Assembly (NCBI GenBank): GCA_036796215.1
Contig: DAIRDJ010000021.1
Coordinates: 1 to 41,019, forward strand
Length of the DNA: 41,019 nucleotides
Origin: SLRI01 sp036796215
Lineage (GTDB): Bacteria > Pseudomonadota > Alphaproteobacteria > Geminicoccales > Geminicoccaceae
Reading direction: 5' to 3'
Shown: piece by piece, positions 16,062-24,163 of the stretch
How positions within the stretch are numbered: the first letter of the stretch is position 1
How the letters are laid out: each line of letters starts with the position of its first letter
The notes under the pieces: generated by a model
Databases searched by the model: none
Seen by the model: only the letters and a program-made list of their open reading frames with translations
Told to the model about the DNA's origin: nothing
Translations under genes and position numbers: made by a program

Positions 16062-17261
16062 TCAGGCGGCTTTCGGCATGATCTCGTGGAACGCCCGGTT
16101 CACGGCCCCGGCGAAGGCCGGGTCGTTGATGGCATGCGGCAGACGGACAAGACGGCGGTCGGCCGTGGTCACGAAGCCTCCCTCGATCGCGGCAAAGAGG
16201 GCGGCACCGGCCGCGTAAAACGGCTGGCCCGGCACGTCGATTGCGGAGATGCCGCCCTCGGGCAGGAGGAACCGCACCGGCCCGGGCATCCGGTTGAGCT
16301 TGGCTGCGAGCCAAGCGCCGAATCTGGCGTTCTCCTCGGGCGTGGTGCGCATCAGCGTGACATTGGGGTTGTGGACGTAGAGCTTGCGGTCCTGGAACCG
16401 CTCCGGCACCGTATCGATTGCGCCCAAATTCACCATGTCGAGCGCCCCGACCGAGCCGATATAGGGGATGCCGGTCTCGATCACCGCCTCGAGTCGCGCC
16501 TCCGTCGCCGGCAGGACACCACCGACCAGGAGATCGGCGATCTCGGTCGTCGTCAGATCGAGCATGGCCGCGACCAGCCCGCTCGCCACGAGCTTGTCCA
16601 GCGCCTGACCACCGGTCCCGGTCGCATGAAAGACGAGGCAGTCGTAGTCGGCCTCGAGTGCCCGGGTCACCGCCTGCACGCAGGGTGTGGTGACCCCGAA
16701 CATGCTGAGCCCAATGGCCTGCTTGGCGCTCGTCTCCGTCTTCGGAATGGCGTGCTGCAGCATCCCGGCCAAGGCGTGCGCGGCGTTGCCGAGCACCCGG
16801 CGGGTGATCACATTGAGGCCCTGCACGTCGGCAACACTGTGCAGCATCATGATGTCGGCGGGGCCGACATAGGGGGCGACATTGCCGGACGCCATGGTCG
16901 ACACCAGCACCTTGGGCACGCCCACCGGCAGGGCCTGCATGGCGGGTGCTAGAAGGGCACTGTTGCCCGAACCGCCGGCGCCGATGATCCCGCCGAGATC
17001 GTTGCGGCTGAGGACGAAGCGGCGGAACGCTTCGGCCATGGCGGTGACGGCCGTGCCACGATCGCCGGTGAAGACGGCAGCCGGCCCGCCCGGATGGCTG
17101 GCGGCGACCTCGGCCGCCGTCACGTCGGCCGGGACGGCGGTGCCACTGGTCCCGAGATCGACCAGGCAGGTCGCGACCCCTGCCGCATCGAGGCAATCGC
17201 GAAGATAGCCGATCTCAACGCGCTTGCTGTCCAGGGTGCCGGCGACATAGGCTTTGGCCAT
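16062..17261 (-). CDS. Tm-1-like ATP-binding domain protein (UPF0261)
   Basis: 399-residue UPF0261 protein, homologous to the N-terminal ATP-binding domain of tomato Tm-1. Typical segments are AYVAGTLDSKRVEIGYLRDCL, IIGAGGSGNSALLAPAMQALPVGVPKVLVSTMASG, SMFGVTTPCVQ and VFHATGTGGQALDKLV. ATG 17261 has GGGGAGG just upstream, which decides the start over an in-frame extension to 17318. Four genes follow with no more than a few bases between them (TIM-barrel, dhaM, HPr, enzyme I). The cellular function of this family is unknown; the context suggests a link to PEP metabolism or signalling. Confidence 0.88.
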   Translation of the reverse strand: MAKAYVAGTLDSKRVEIGYLRDCLDAAGVATCLVDLGTSGTAVPADVTAAEVAASHPGGPAAVFTGDRGTAVTAMAEAFRRFVLSRNDLGGIIGAGGSGNSALLAPAMQALPVGVPKVLVSTMASGNVAPYVGPADIMMLHSVADVQGLNVITRRVLGNAAHALAGMLQHAIPKTETSAKQAIGLSMFGVTTPCVQAVTRALEADYDCLVFHATGTGGQALDKLVASGLVAAMLDLTTTEIADLLVGGVLPATEARLEAVIETGIPYIGSVGALDMVNLGAIDTVPERFQDRKLYVHNPNVTLMRTTPEENARFGAWLAAKLNRMPGPVRFLLPEGGISAIDVPGQPFYAAGAALFAAIEGGFVTTADRRLVRLPHAINDPAFAGAVNRAFHEIMPKAA

Positions 17262-17336
17262 CACGCCTCCCCGTTGTTGTCGCGCGGCAGCATGGCCCCG
17301 GCAGTCGACCGCGCGCAAGTCCCGAACGCATCGGGT

Positions 17337-18524
17337 TCAGCCGACGACGGGCTGGCGCCGCTCGAGCGAGCGGGCACCCGCGAGGCCCACGAGCGCCACC
17401 GCGGCCAGGACCGGAATCACCAGATGCGCGCTCGCGAGCCCGATCCGGTCGGCGACGGCACCGAGAAGGAATGGCGCGGTGAGGATCGCAAGGCCCACGG
17501 CGAACATGAAGCGGGTACTCGCGGCAGCACCACGCGGGCCTGCGGCTTCGAGGGCGAGGCCGAGGCTCAAGGGGTAGAGCAAGGCGACGCCGAGGCCGAG
17601 TACGGCAAGCCCGGGCACGGCGAGCCAGGACGAACCACCGCCCCAGTAGAGCGCGAAGCCGACAATCGTCACGACCAGGGAGGCGGCATAGAGGGTCGAC
17701 GGCGAAAAGCGGCCGACGAGCGCACTGCCGGCGAGCCTGCCTGCGAGCATGGCGAGCGCGAACACCGCAGCCGTGCTCGCGGCCGTGGCCGGCCCGAGGC
17801 CCACGACCCGCTCCAGAAACGCTGGTGCCCAGAGCAGCACGCAGAATTCGACGGCGACCACGAGGGCCAGCAGGCACCAATAGGCCCAGTAGGCCGCGGG
17901 CAGGCGCGCTTGCGCAACGGGCGGTGGCGGTGCCTCGGGGATTGCGGCCCGGCGACCGATCATCAGGATCGAGAGGCCGAGAGCGACACCGGACAAGACG
18001 GCACCGCGCCAGCCGAATCCGAGCGCCAGCGATGCGCCGACGGCGAGTGGTGCGGCCACCGCGAACGCGTAGCAGGCAGCCGAGAGCTCGGCCAAGGCCC
18101 GGTCGCGGTTATGCCTGTGGATATGGGCGAGCATGGCCGGCACCACGGACGGGATCAGGCTGCCGGTGAGACCCAGGAGGAAGCAGGCCCCGATCGTTGC
18201 CCAGGCGACCGGTGCAAGACAGAGGAGAACGGTGCTCGAGGCCGCACCGAGGGCGCCGATGGCCAGCGTCCGGCGTTGACCGAGCCTGCCGATCAGCCGC
18301 TCGCCGGTGAGCCCGGTGATGATCATTCCGGCCGCGATCGCCGAGGAATGCAGCGCCACCACGCCGTAGCCGATCGCCAGCTCGCGCTGCAGGAACGGCA
18401 GGATGTTGCCCTGGATATTCAAGAGGAAGGTGAAGAAGGCGAGCAGCAGATAGCCGTACCAGGTTGCCGCGTCGCGCCGCATCGTGGCCGGCCGCGCCAC
18501 GGCATTGGATTCCGATCCGTTCAT
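17337..18524 (-). CDS. MFS transporter
   Basis: About 395-residue major facilitator superfamily protein with roughly 12 hydrophobic segments. The loop after helix 2 has GERLIGRLGQRRTLAIG, an A-motif-like pattern, and there is a second-half repeat near LAGRLAGSALVGRFSPSTLYA. The start is tentative: ATG 18524 (MNGSESNAV) gives a short cytoplasmic N-terminus before RRDAATWYGYLLLAFFTF. The frame stays open far upstream but overlaps recJ. Substrate cannot be told. It lies 75 nt upstream of the Tm-1-like gene on the same strand and may belong to that operon. Confidence 0.85.
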   Translation of the reverse strand: MNGSESNAVARPATMRRDAATWYGYLLLAFFTFLLNIQGNILPFLQRELAIGYGVVALHSSAIAAGMIITGLTGERLIGRLGQRRTLAIGALGAASSTVLLCLAPVAWATIGACFLLGLTGSLIPSVVPAMLAHIHRHNRDRALAELSAACYAFAVAAPLAVGASLALGFGWRGAVLSGVALGLSILMIGRRAAIPEAPPPPVAQARLPAAYWAYWCLLALVVAVEFCVLLWAPAFLERVVGLGPATAASTAAVFALAMLAGRLAGSALVGRFSPSTLYAASLVVTIVGFALYWGGGSSWLAVPGLAVLGLGVALLYPLSLGLALEAAGPRGAAASTRFMFAVGLAILTAPFLLGAVADRIGLASAHLVIPVLAAVALVGLAGARSLERRQPVVG

Positions 18525-18681
18525 CACGCGCTCGTTCCCCGGCTTCGATCCCGGAGCGCGGATCACCGTGCCGGACCGACGGTGCTCCGGATACGCCCGA
18601 GCGGTATCCCGTGCAAGCGGCCGCCTCGCCTTCTCGATCCGGGTGGCCTCGCCGCTACGGCCGTCGCCAACGCCCTGCGGG

Positions 18682-20487
18682 TCAGAGCAGTGGCGCTGCG
18701 TCCTCGATCTCGAAGCCGATACGCTCCTGGCCCTGCCACGTGTCGCGGCGCAGCCGGCCGACGAGGCGCAAGGGGTGGCCCTCGAGGAGTGCCTGGTCGA
18801 GGCCGCTTTCAGCGGCGCGAAAGGCGATTGCGCGGACAGCCGGGCCGGCATAAGGGGCGAGCAGGCAGGAGACGTGACCGCGACCGACCGAGCGGCCCTG
18901 CAGGATACGCTCGGCGGTGACCACGAAGCGAGGCTCGGCATGACCAGCGCCGAACGGGCCGAGCTGCTCGAGCTTCTTGGCGAGCTCGAGGTTCAAGGCA
19001 TTCAGGCCAAGCGCACCGTCAAGCTTCAGCTCGGCAGCACCGGGCGTGAAAGCCGCCGTCGTGGGTCGCGCGCAGAAAAAGCGCTGCAGTGCCTCGATAC
19101 GATCGGCCGCCACGGTCAGGCCCGCCGCCATCGGATGGCCGCCACCGGCCTCGAGCAGGCCCATCTGGCGGGCGGCGATCACCGCTGCACCCAGGTCGTA
19201 GCCCGGCCGCGATCGCCCCGAGCCCTTGCCGGTAGCACCATCGATGCCTATCACCACGGCCGGCCGGGCGAAGCGCTCGACGAGGCGGGCGGCGACGATG
19301 CCGACGACACCCTGATGCCAGCCGGCGCCGGCGACGACCAGCACCGGCGCATCCTCCAGCAGCTGCGGCTCGACTGCGGCCATGGCCGCCGCCAGCGTGC
19401 CCTGCTCCATTGCCTGGCGTTCGGTGTTGAGCGCATGCAGCCGGGAGGCGATCGCCTCGGCCCGGGCCGGGTCGGTGGCGGTCAGAAGCTCGGCTGCAAG
19501 CCCGCTCTGGCCGAGCCTGCCGCCGGCATTGAGCCTGGGGCCCAGGACGAAGCCGAGCTTGCGCGCCGTATCGACCACCTCGATCTCGGCGCGTGCCGCG
19601 AGGGCCCGGAGCCCGAGATTGCCACCTTTCCTCGCCACCTTCAGGCCCTGGACGACGAAGGCGCGATTGAGCCCCAAAAGCGGCACCACGTCACAGACGG
19701 TGCCGAGCGCCACGAGATCGAGGCTACCAAGGAGATCGGGCTCGGCCCGGCCGGCGAAATGGCCGGCGGCACGCAGCGCCCGGTTCAAGGCGACGAGGAG
19801 GACGAAGCTGACACCCGTAGCGGCGAGGTCGCCAAGCGGGCTAATCTGGTCCTGGCGGTTGGGGTTGATGACCGCGAGCGCCGCCGGCAGGGTCGCTTCC
19901 GCACTGTGGTGATCGACCACGACGACATCGAGGCCCAACGCGAGGGCGGCCGCGAGCGGGGCGAAGGCGGTGGTCCCGGAGTCGAGACAGAGGACGAGCC
20001 GACAGCCGGCCGCCTTCAGGCTGTCGAAGGCGGCGACATTGGGCCCGTAGCCGTCGGCCAGACGATCGGGTATGCGCACCTCGACACCGGCCCCCACATC
20101 GTCGAGATAGCGGCGCACGAGGGCGGTCGAGGTCGCACCGTCGACATCGTAGTCGCCGATCAGGCCGATCGTCTCCCGGCCCTGCACTGCTGCGACCAGG
20201 CGCTCCACCGCCCGGTCGAGGTCGAGGAGATGCGAGGGGTCGGGCAGCCAGTCGCGCAGCCGTGGTGCGAGGAAGCCCGGGACAGCAGCGGCTGCGATGC
20301 CCCGGGCCGCGAGCACCCGGCCAACGATCTCCGGCAGGTCGAGCAACTGGGCGATCGTGCGGGCGAGATCCGGCCGCTCGGGCACGAGGCGCCAGCGCCG
20401 GCCGGTGAGCGAGCGCTCGACCAGGATGTCACCTTGCGGCGATGGCGCCGGATCCTCGTCTCCGATGGGCAGGGCACTGGTCGCCAA
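18682..20487 (-). CDS. recJ: Single-stranded-DNA-specific exonuclease RecJ
   Basis: 601-residue 5'-3' ssDNA exonuclease of recombination and mismatch repair, DHH/DHHA1 family. Seen: GDYDVDG at residues 111-117 (motif I), LCLDSGTT, VVVDHHSAE with DHH at 192-194 (motif III), GPRLNAGGRLG, and GKGSGRSRPGYD with GGGHPMAAG in the DHHA1 part. An OB-fold C-terminus follows. The start is TTG 20487, 8 nt after the glpX stop; no better in-frame start exists before conserved sequence, so the exact N-terminus is uncertain. recJ after glpX and hom is a common alphaproteobacterial order. Confidence 0.95.
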   Translation of the reverse strand: MATSALPIGDEDPAPSPQGDILVERSLTGRRWRLVPERPDLARTIAQLLDLPEIVGRVLAARGIAAAAVPGFLAPRLRDWLPDPSHLLDLDRAVERLVAAVQGRETIGLIGDYDVDGATSTALVRRYLDDVGAGVEVRIPDRLADGYGPNVAAFDSLKAAGCRLVLCLDSGTTAFAPLAAALALGLDVVVVDHHSAEATLPAALAVINPNRQDQISPLGDLAATGVSFVLLVALNRALRAAGHFAGRAEPDLLGSLDLVALGTVCDVVPLLGLNRAFVVQGLKVARKGGNLGLRALAARAEIEVVDTARKLGFVLGPRLNAGGRLGQSGLAAELLTATDPARAEAIASRLHALNTERQAMEQGTLAAAMAAVEPQLLEDAPVLVVAGAGWHQGVVGIVAARLVERFARPAVVIGIDGATGKGSGRSRPGYDLGAAVIAARQMGLLEAGGGHPMAAGLTVAADRIEALQRFFCARPTTAAFTPGAAELKLDGALGLNALNLELAKKLEQLGPFGAGHAEPRFVVTAERILQGRSVGRGHVSCLLAPYAGPAVRAIAFRAAESGLDQALLEGHPLRLVGRLRRDTWQGQERIGFEIEDAAPLL

Positions 20488-20495
20488 GACGGCGC

Positions 20496-21500
20496 TCAGT
20501 GGCTGAAATGCGGGACGACTTCACCCTTGCGATGGAGGTTGTGCTCGGCCTCGATCAGGCGGACCGTGCCGCTTTTGGAGCGCATCACGATCGATTCGGT
20601 ATAGAGCCGATCACCGACCCGGCGCACGCCCTTGAGCATCGTGCCGTCGGTCACACCGGTGGCAGTAAAGGTGACGTCGCCGCTCGCCAGATCGTTAATG
20701 GTGTAGACGCGATCGAGGTCCTCGATGCCGAGCTTGCGCGCCCGGGCCTTCCCCTCCTCGTTGCGGAAGAGGAGCCGGCCCTGGAACTGGCCACCGATGC
20801 AGCGGAGGGCGGCTGCCGCCAGCACCCCTTCGGGCGAGCCGCCCGAGCCCATGTAGATATCGATGCCGCTGCCGGGCCTCGAGGTGGCGATGACACCCGC
20901 GACGTCACCGTCGCCGATCAGGCGGATGCGGGCACCCGCCGCCCGCACATCCGTGATCAGCTGCTCGTGGCGCGGCCGGTCGAGGACGCAGACAACGAGA
21001 TCGTCGACGTCGACGCCCTTGGCCTCGGCCAGACGCGCGAGGTTGGTCGCAGGCGAATCGTTGATGTCGATCACCCCCTCGGGCAGGCCGCCGCCGACGG
21101 CGAGCTTGTTCATGTAGACGTCGGGCGCATTGAGAAAGCCGCCACGTGACGCCATGGCGAGACAGGCGATGGCGTTGGGGCCGCCCCTGGCGGTGATGGT
21201 GGTACCCTCGAGCGGATCGAGAGCGATATCGAGCTTGGGACCTTTGCCGGTGCCGACCTGCTCACCGATATAGAGCATCGGGGTCTCGTCGCGCTCGCCC
21301 TCGCCGATCACGACGACGCCGTCGATGTCGAGGACGTTGAGCGCCTGGCGCATGGCGTCTACCGCTGCCTGGTCAGCCGCCTTCTCGTCACCCCGGCCCA
21401 TCCAACGGGCCGAGGCCAGGGCCGCCGCCTCGCTGACCCTGACCGAATCGAGGGCCAGATTGCGGTCCCGGCTTTGATATTCGATCTGGTAGTCGCTCAT
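20496..21500 (-). CDS. glpX: Class II fructose-1,6-bisphosphatase
   Basis: 334-residue GlpX that hydrolyses fructose 1,6-bisphosphate in gluconeogenesis or the Calvin cycle. Metal and substrate motifs are MGRGDEKAAD, GEGERDE (66-72), DPLEGT (95-100), GIDIYMGSGGSPEGVLAAAAL and a C-terminal MRSKSGTVR. Length is normal. ATG 21500 has a GGGGAG ribosome site a few bases upstream. It lies between hom (76 nt upstream) and recJ (8 nt downstream), probably one operon. Some GlpX enzymes also act on sedoheptulose 1,7-bisphosphate. Confidence 0.96.
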   Translation of the reverse strand: MSDYQIEYQSRDRNLALDSVRVSEAAALASARWMGRGDEKAADQAAVDAMRQALNVLDIDGVVVIGEGERDETPMLYIGEQVGTGKGPKLDIALDPLEGTTITARGGPNAIACLAMASRGGFLNAPDVYMNKLAVGGGLPEGVIDINDSPATNLARLAEAKGVDVDDLVVCVLDRPRHEQLITDVRAAGARIRLIGDGDVAGVIATSRPGSGIDIYMGSGGSPEGVLAAAALRCIGGQFQGRLLFRNEEGKARARKLGIEDLDRVYTINDLASGDVTFTATGVTDGTMLKGVRRVGDRLYTESIVMRSKSGTVRLIEAEHNLHRKGEVVPHFSH

Positions 21501-21576
21501 CGTCTCCCCTTCATGCTATGATTTTACCGGGTCCTGCCTGCGGCTCGCGCTTGGCCGAAACGTCTCACAGCCCGGT

Positions 21577-22875
21577 TCAATCCGGCTCGATCCTGATCAG
21601 ATGCGGCGGCTCGAGCACGGTAGCAAACCTGCCGATCGCGGCCAAGGCCGCGGTCATCCTGGCCTCGATCGTCTCATGACTGGTGAGCACGATGGGGACT
21701 GGCTGGTTGGGATTGCGGGCGCGCTGGATCAAGGCCTCGATCGAGACCTCCTGGTCACGCAGGACGGCGGCTACATCGGCGAGGACACCCGGCTGGTCGA
21801 GCACCATCAGGCGGATGTAGTAGGAGCCGCGATGCGCACTCATGGTTGCCACGGGGTGATCGGCAAGCGCCGTGCTGGGCACGCCGAAAGTGGCGAGACG
21901 ATTGCCCCGGGCGAGATCGACGAGATCAGCCACGACCGCGGATGCCGTGGGGCCGCCACCCGCACCGCGGCCTTCGTGCATGACGAGGCCGACGGGCGTG
22001 GCATCCACCCCCACCGCGTTGAAGACGCCGTCGACCCGGGCGATGGGTGCCGTCTTCTTGATCATCGCCGGATGCAGGCGCTGCTCGAGGCCGGCAGGCG
22101 TCATCCGGGCCGTGCCCAGAAGCTTGATCCGATAGCCGAGCTCGTCCGCGAACTCGATGTCGAGGGCACTGACGCGGCGAATACCCTCGATGTGGATCGC
22201 ATCGAAGCGCGGCTTGCCGCCGAACGCGATCGCGGCGAGCAGCGCCAGCTTGTGCGCCGCATCGATGCCATCGACATCGAAGCTCGGATCGGCCTCGGCG
22301 TAGCCCAGCGTCTGCGCCTCGGCGAGCACGTCGGCGAAGTCGCGGCCGCTTTCGCGCATCACCGTCAAGATGTAGTTGCAGGTGCCGTTCAGGATGCCGA
22401 AGACCCGCTCGACCCGATCGGCCGCGAGCCCTTCGCGCAAACTCTTGACGATCGGGATGCCGCCCGCAACCGCGGCTTCGAAGGCGAGGACCACGTCGTA
22501 TGCCTCGGCACTGGCCGCGAGCTCGGCCCCATGATGGGCGAGCATTGCCTTGTTGGCGGTCACGACCGACTTGCCGCGCCTGAGCGCCTCGCGGGCAAGC
22601 TCGAGGGCGATCCCGTCCGACCCCCCGATCAGCTCGACCACGACATCGACGTCGGCCGAACGGGCGAGGTCCATGGCATCGTCGCACCAGGCATAGCCGG
22701 CAAGATCGATACCGCGCTCGCGACCACGATCCCGCGCACTGACCCGGGTGACGACAATCGGCCGTCCGGCCCGCTCGGCGAGCCGCACCGGGTCCGCCTG
22801 GAGCAGCGCGACGCTGCCCGCACCCACCGTGCCGAGCCCGGCGATGCCGACCCGAACTGGTACCCCCTCGCTCAC
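21577..22875 (-). CDS. hom: Homoserine dehydrogenase with ACT domain
   Basis: 432-residue enzyme reducing aspartate semialdehyde to homoserine, the branch to threonine and methionine. The NAD(P) Rossmann motif VGIAGLGTVGAG is at the N-terminus; SVVTANKAMLAHHG and GILNGTCNYILT mark the catalytic domain, followed by AEADPSFDVDGIDAAHKLALLA. A C-terminal ACT domain (YYIRLMVLDQPGVLADVAAVLRDQEVSIEALIQ) suggests allosteric control, typically by threonine. The GTG start at 22875 overlaps the upstream aminotransferase stop by 4 nt (GTGA), so the two are translationally coupled. Confidence 0.96.
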   Translation of the reverse strand: MSEGVPVRVGIAGLGTVGAGSVALLQADPVRLAERAGRPIVVTRVSARDRGRERGIDLAGYAWCDDAMDLARSADVDVVVELIGGSDGIALELAREALRRGKSVVTANKAMLAHHGAELAASAEAYDVVLAFEAAVAGGIPIVKSLREGLAADRVERVFGILNGTCNYILTVMRESGRDFADVLAEAQTLGYAEADPSFDVDGIDAAHKLALLAAIAFGGKPRFDAIHIEGIRRVSALDIEFADELGYRIKLLGTARMTPAGLEQRLHPAMIKKTAPIARVDGVFNAVGVDATPVGLVMHEGRGAGGGPTASAVVADLVDLARGNRLATFGVPSTALADHPVATMSAHRGSYYIRLMVLDQPGVLADVAAVLRDQEVSIEALIQRARNPNQPVPIVLTSHETIEARMTAALAAIGRFATVLEPPHLIRIEPD

Positions 22876-24086
22876 GCCACGGGCTCCGCGACCTTGGCGG
22901 CCGCGACACCGCGCTTGGCAAGAAAGGCCCGGATGTTGCGGACCGCCTGGCGCAGCCGGTGCTTGTTCTCGACCAGGGCGAGGCGGACATGACCATCGCC
23001 GTATTCGCCGAAGCCGATGCCGGGCGAGACCGCGACATCGGCCTCCTCGAGCAACAGCTTGGCGAAGGCGAGCGAGCCCATCTCGCGGCAGCAGTCGGGC
23101 AAGGGCGCCCAGGCGAACATGGTGGCCGTGGGTTTCGGCACCGGCCAGCCGGCCTTGGCGAGACCGTCGATCAGCACGTCACGCCGCTCGCGATAGAGCG
23201 TGCGGGCCTGCTCGACGCAGTCCTGGGGACCAGTGAGCGCTGCGGTCGCCGCGACCTGGATCGGCGTGAAGGCGCCGTAGTCGAGATAGGACTTGATCCG
23301 GGTGAGGGCTGCGATGAGCTCGCCGTTGCCGGCGGCGAAACCAATCCGCCAGCCCGGCATCGAATAGGTCTTGGAGAGCGAGGAGAACTCGACCGCGACG
23401 TCGAACGCGCCTTCTGCCTCGAGAATCGACGGCGGTGGCGTGGTGAAATAGATCTCGGCGTAGGCAATGTCCGAGAGAATGTACATGCCGCGCGACTTGG
23501 CCAGCGCCACGGCCTCCCGGTAGAACGCACGATCGACCTGAAGGGCCGTCGGATTCGAAGGGAAATTGAGGACCATCACCGTGGGTGCGGGCACCGAATG
23601 CTCGGCCGAACGGGCGAGGTCACGGATCACATCGCGCCCCGGGGCGAGCTCGACATGGCGGATCGCCGCCCCGGCGATGATGAAGCCGTAGGGGTGGATC
23701 GGGTAGGACGGATTGGGGGTGAGAATGGTGTCGCCGGGGGCGGTGATCGCCTGGGCCAGGTTGGCGAGACCCTCTTTCGAGCCCAGGGTGACACAGACCT
23801 CGGTCTCGGGATCGAGCCCGACGTCGAACCGCCGCTGGTAGTAGGCGGCAAGCGCTCGTCGCAGGCCCGGAATGCCGCGGCTGGTCGAGTAGCGATGGGT
23901 GCGGCCGTTCTTCACGGTCTCGATCAGCTTGTCGACGATGTGCTGTGGGGTCGGCTGATCCGGATTGCCCATGCCGAGATCGATGATATCACGGCTGGCT
24001 GCCCGTGCTTTCGCCTTCATCCCGTTGACCTCGGCGAACACATAGGGCGGCAGGCGGCGGATGCGGTGGAACTCGCTCTTGCTCAT
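22872..24086 (-). CDS. PLP-dependent class I/II aminotransferase (LL-DAP aminotransferase/AlaC-like)
   Basis: 404-residue fold-type I aminotransferase. The PLP Lys is K239 in SSLSKTYSMPGWRIGF; other motifs are NPSYPIHPYGF, NFPSNPTA (SNPT 177-180) and the C-terminal HVRLALVENKHRLRQAVR. Proteins at this place upstream of hom in Alphaproteobacteria are usually annotated LL-diaminopimelate aminotransferase or AlaC-like alanine aminotransferase; the sequence does not settle the substrate. ATG 24086 (MSKSEFHRIRRLPPYVF) matches the family start. A 16-codon ORF ends in an ATGA overlap with it (see 24083-24133). In-frame ATG 24122 would add 12 residues but has no well-placed ribosome site. Confidence 0.9.
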   Translation of the reverse strand: MSKSEFHRIRRLPPYVFAEVNGMKAKARAASRDIIDLGMGNPDQPTPQHIVDKLIETVKNGRTHRYSTSRGIPGLRRALAAYYQRRFDVGLDPETEVCVTLGSKEGLANLAQAITAPGDTILTPNPSYPIHPYGFIIAGAAIRHVELAPGRDVIRDLARSAEHSVPAPTVMVLNFPSNPTALQVDRAFYREAVALAKSRGMYILSDIAYAEIYFTTPPPSILEAEGAFDVAVEFSSLSKTYSMPGWRIGFAAGNGELIAALTRIKSYLDYGAFTPIQVAATAALTGPQDCVEQARTLYRERRDVLIDGLAKAGWPVPKPTATMFAWAPLPDCCREMGSLAFAKLLLEEADVAVSPGIGFGEYGDGHVRLALVENKHRLRQAVRNIRAFLAKRGVAAAKVAEPVA

Positions 24087-24133
24087 CGGCACGAGCCCTT
24101 TTCGGGCAAGAGAGTGAAGCATTGCTCCGGCAC
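24083..24133 (-). CDS. Possible 16-residue leader ORF before the aminotransferase-hom operon
   Basis: GTG 24133 is preceded at good spacing by GGGAGG and opens a 16-codon frame (MPEQCFTLLPEKGSCR). Its TGA overlaps the aminotransferase ATG as ATGA. The arrangement would couple translation of the aminotransferase to the leader. There is no run of Thr, Ile, Lys or Met codons, so a classical amino-acid attenuator is not indicated. It may also be chance. It is too short to assess by codon use. Confidence 0.35.
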   Translation of the reverse strand: MPEQCFTLLPEKGSCR

Positions 24134-24150
24134 GGTGACCCTCCCGGAGC
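24124..24150 (-). promoter_or_regulatory. Hairpin enclosing the leader ribosome site and GTG
   Basis: GCTCCGG and CCGGAGC form a perfect 7-bp stem with a 13-nt loop. On the minus strand the loop and stem edge contain the GGGAGG and the GTG of the small ORF. It lies 13 nt downstream of the OmpA-like lipoprotein stop and upstream of the aminotransferase. It could be a weak intercistronic terminator or a translational control element; no U-tract follows. Confidence 0.4.
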
Positions 24151-24163
24151 CGGCCGTGAGTCT

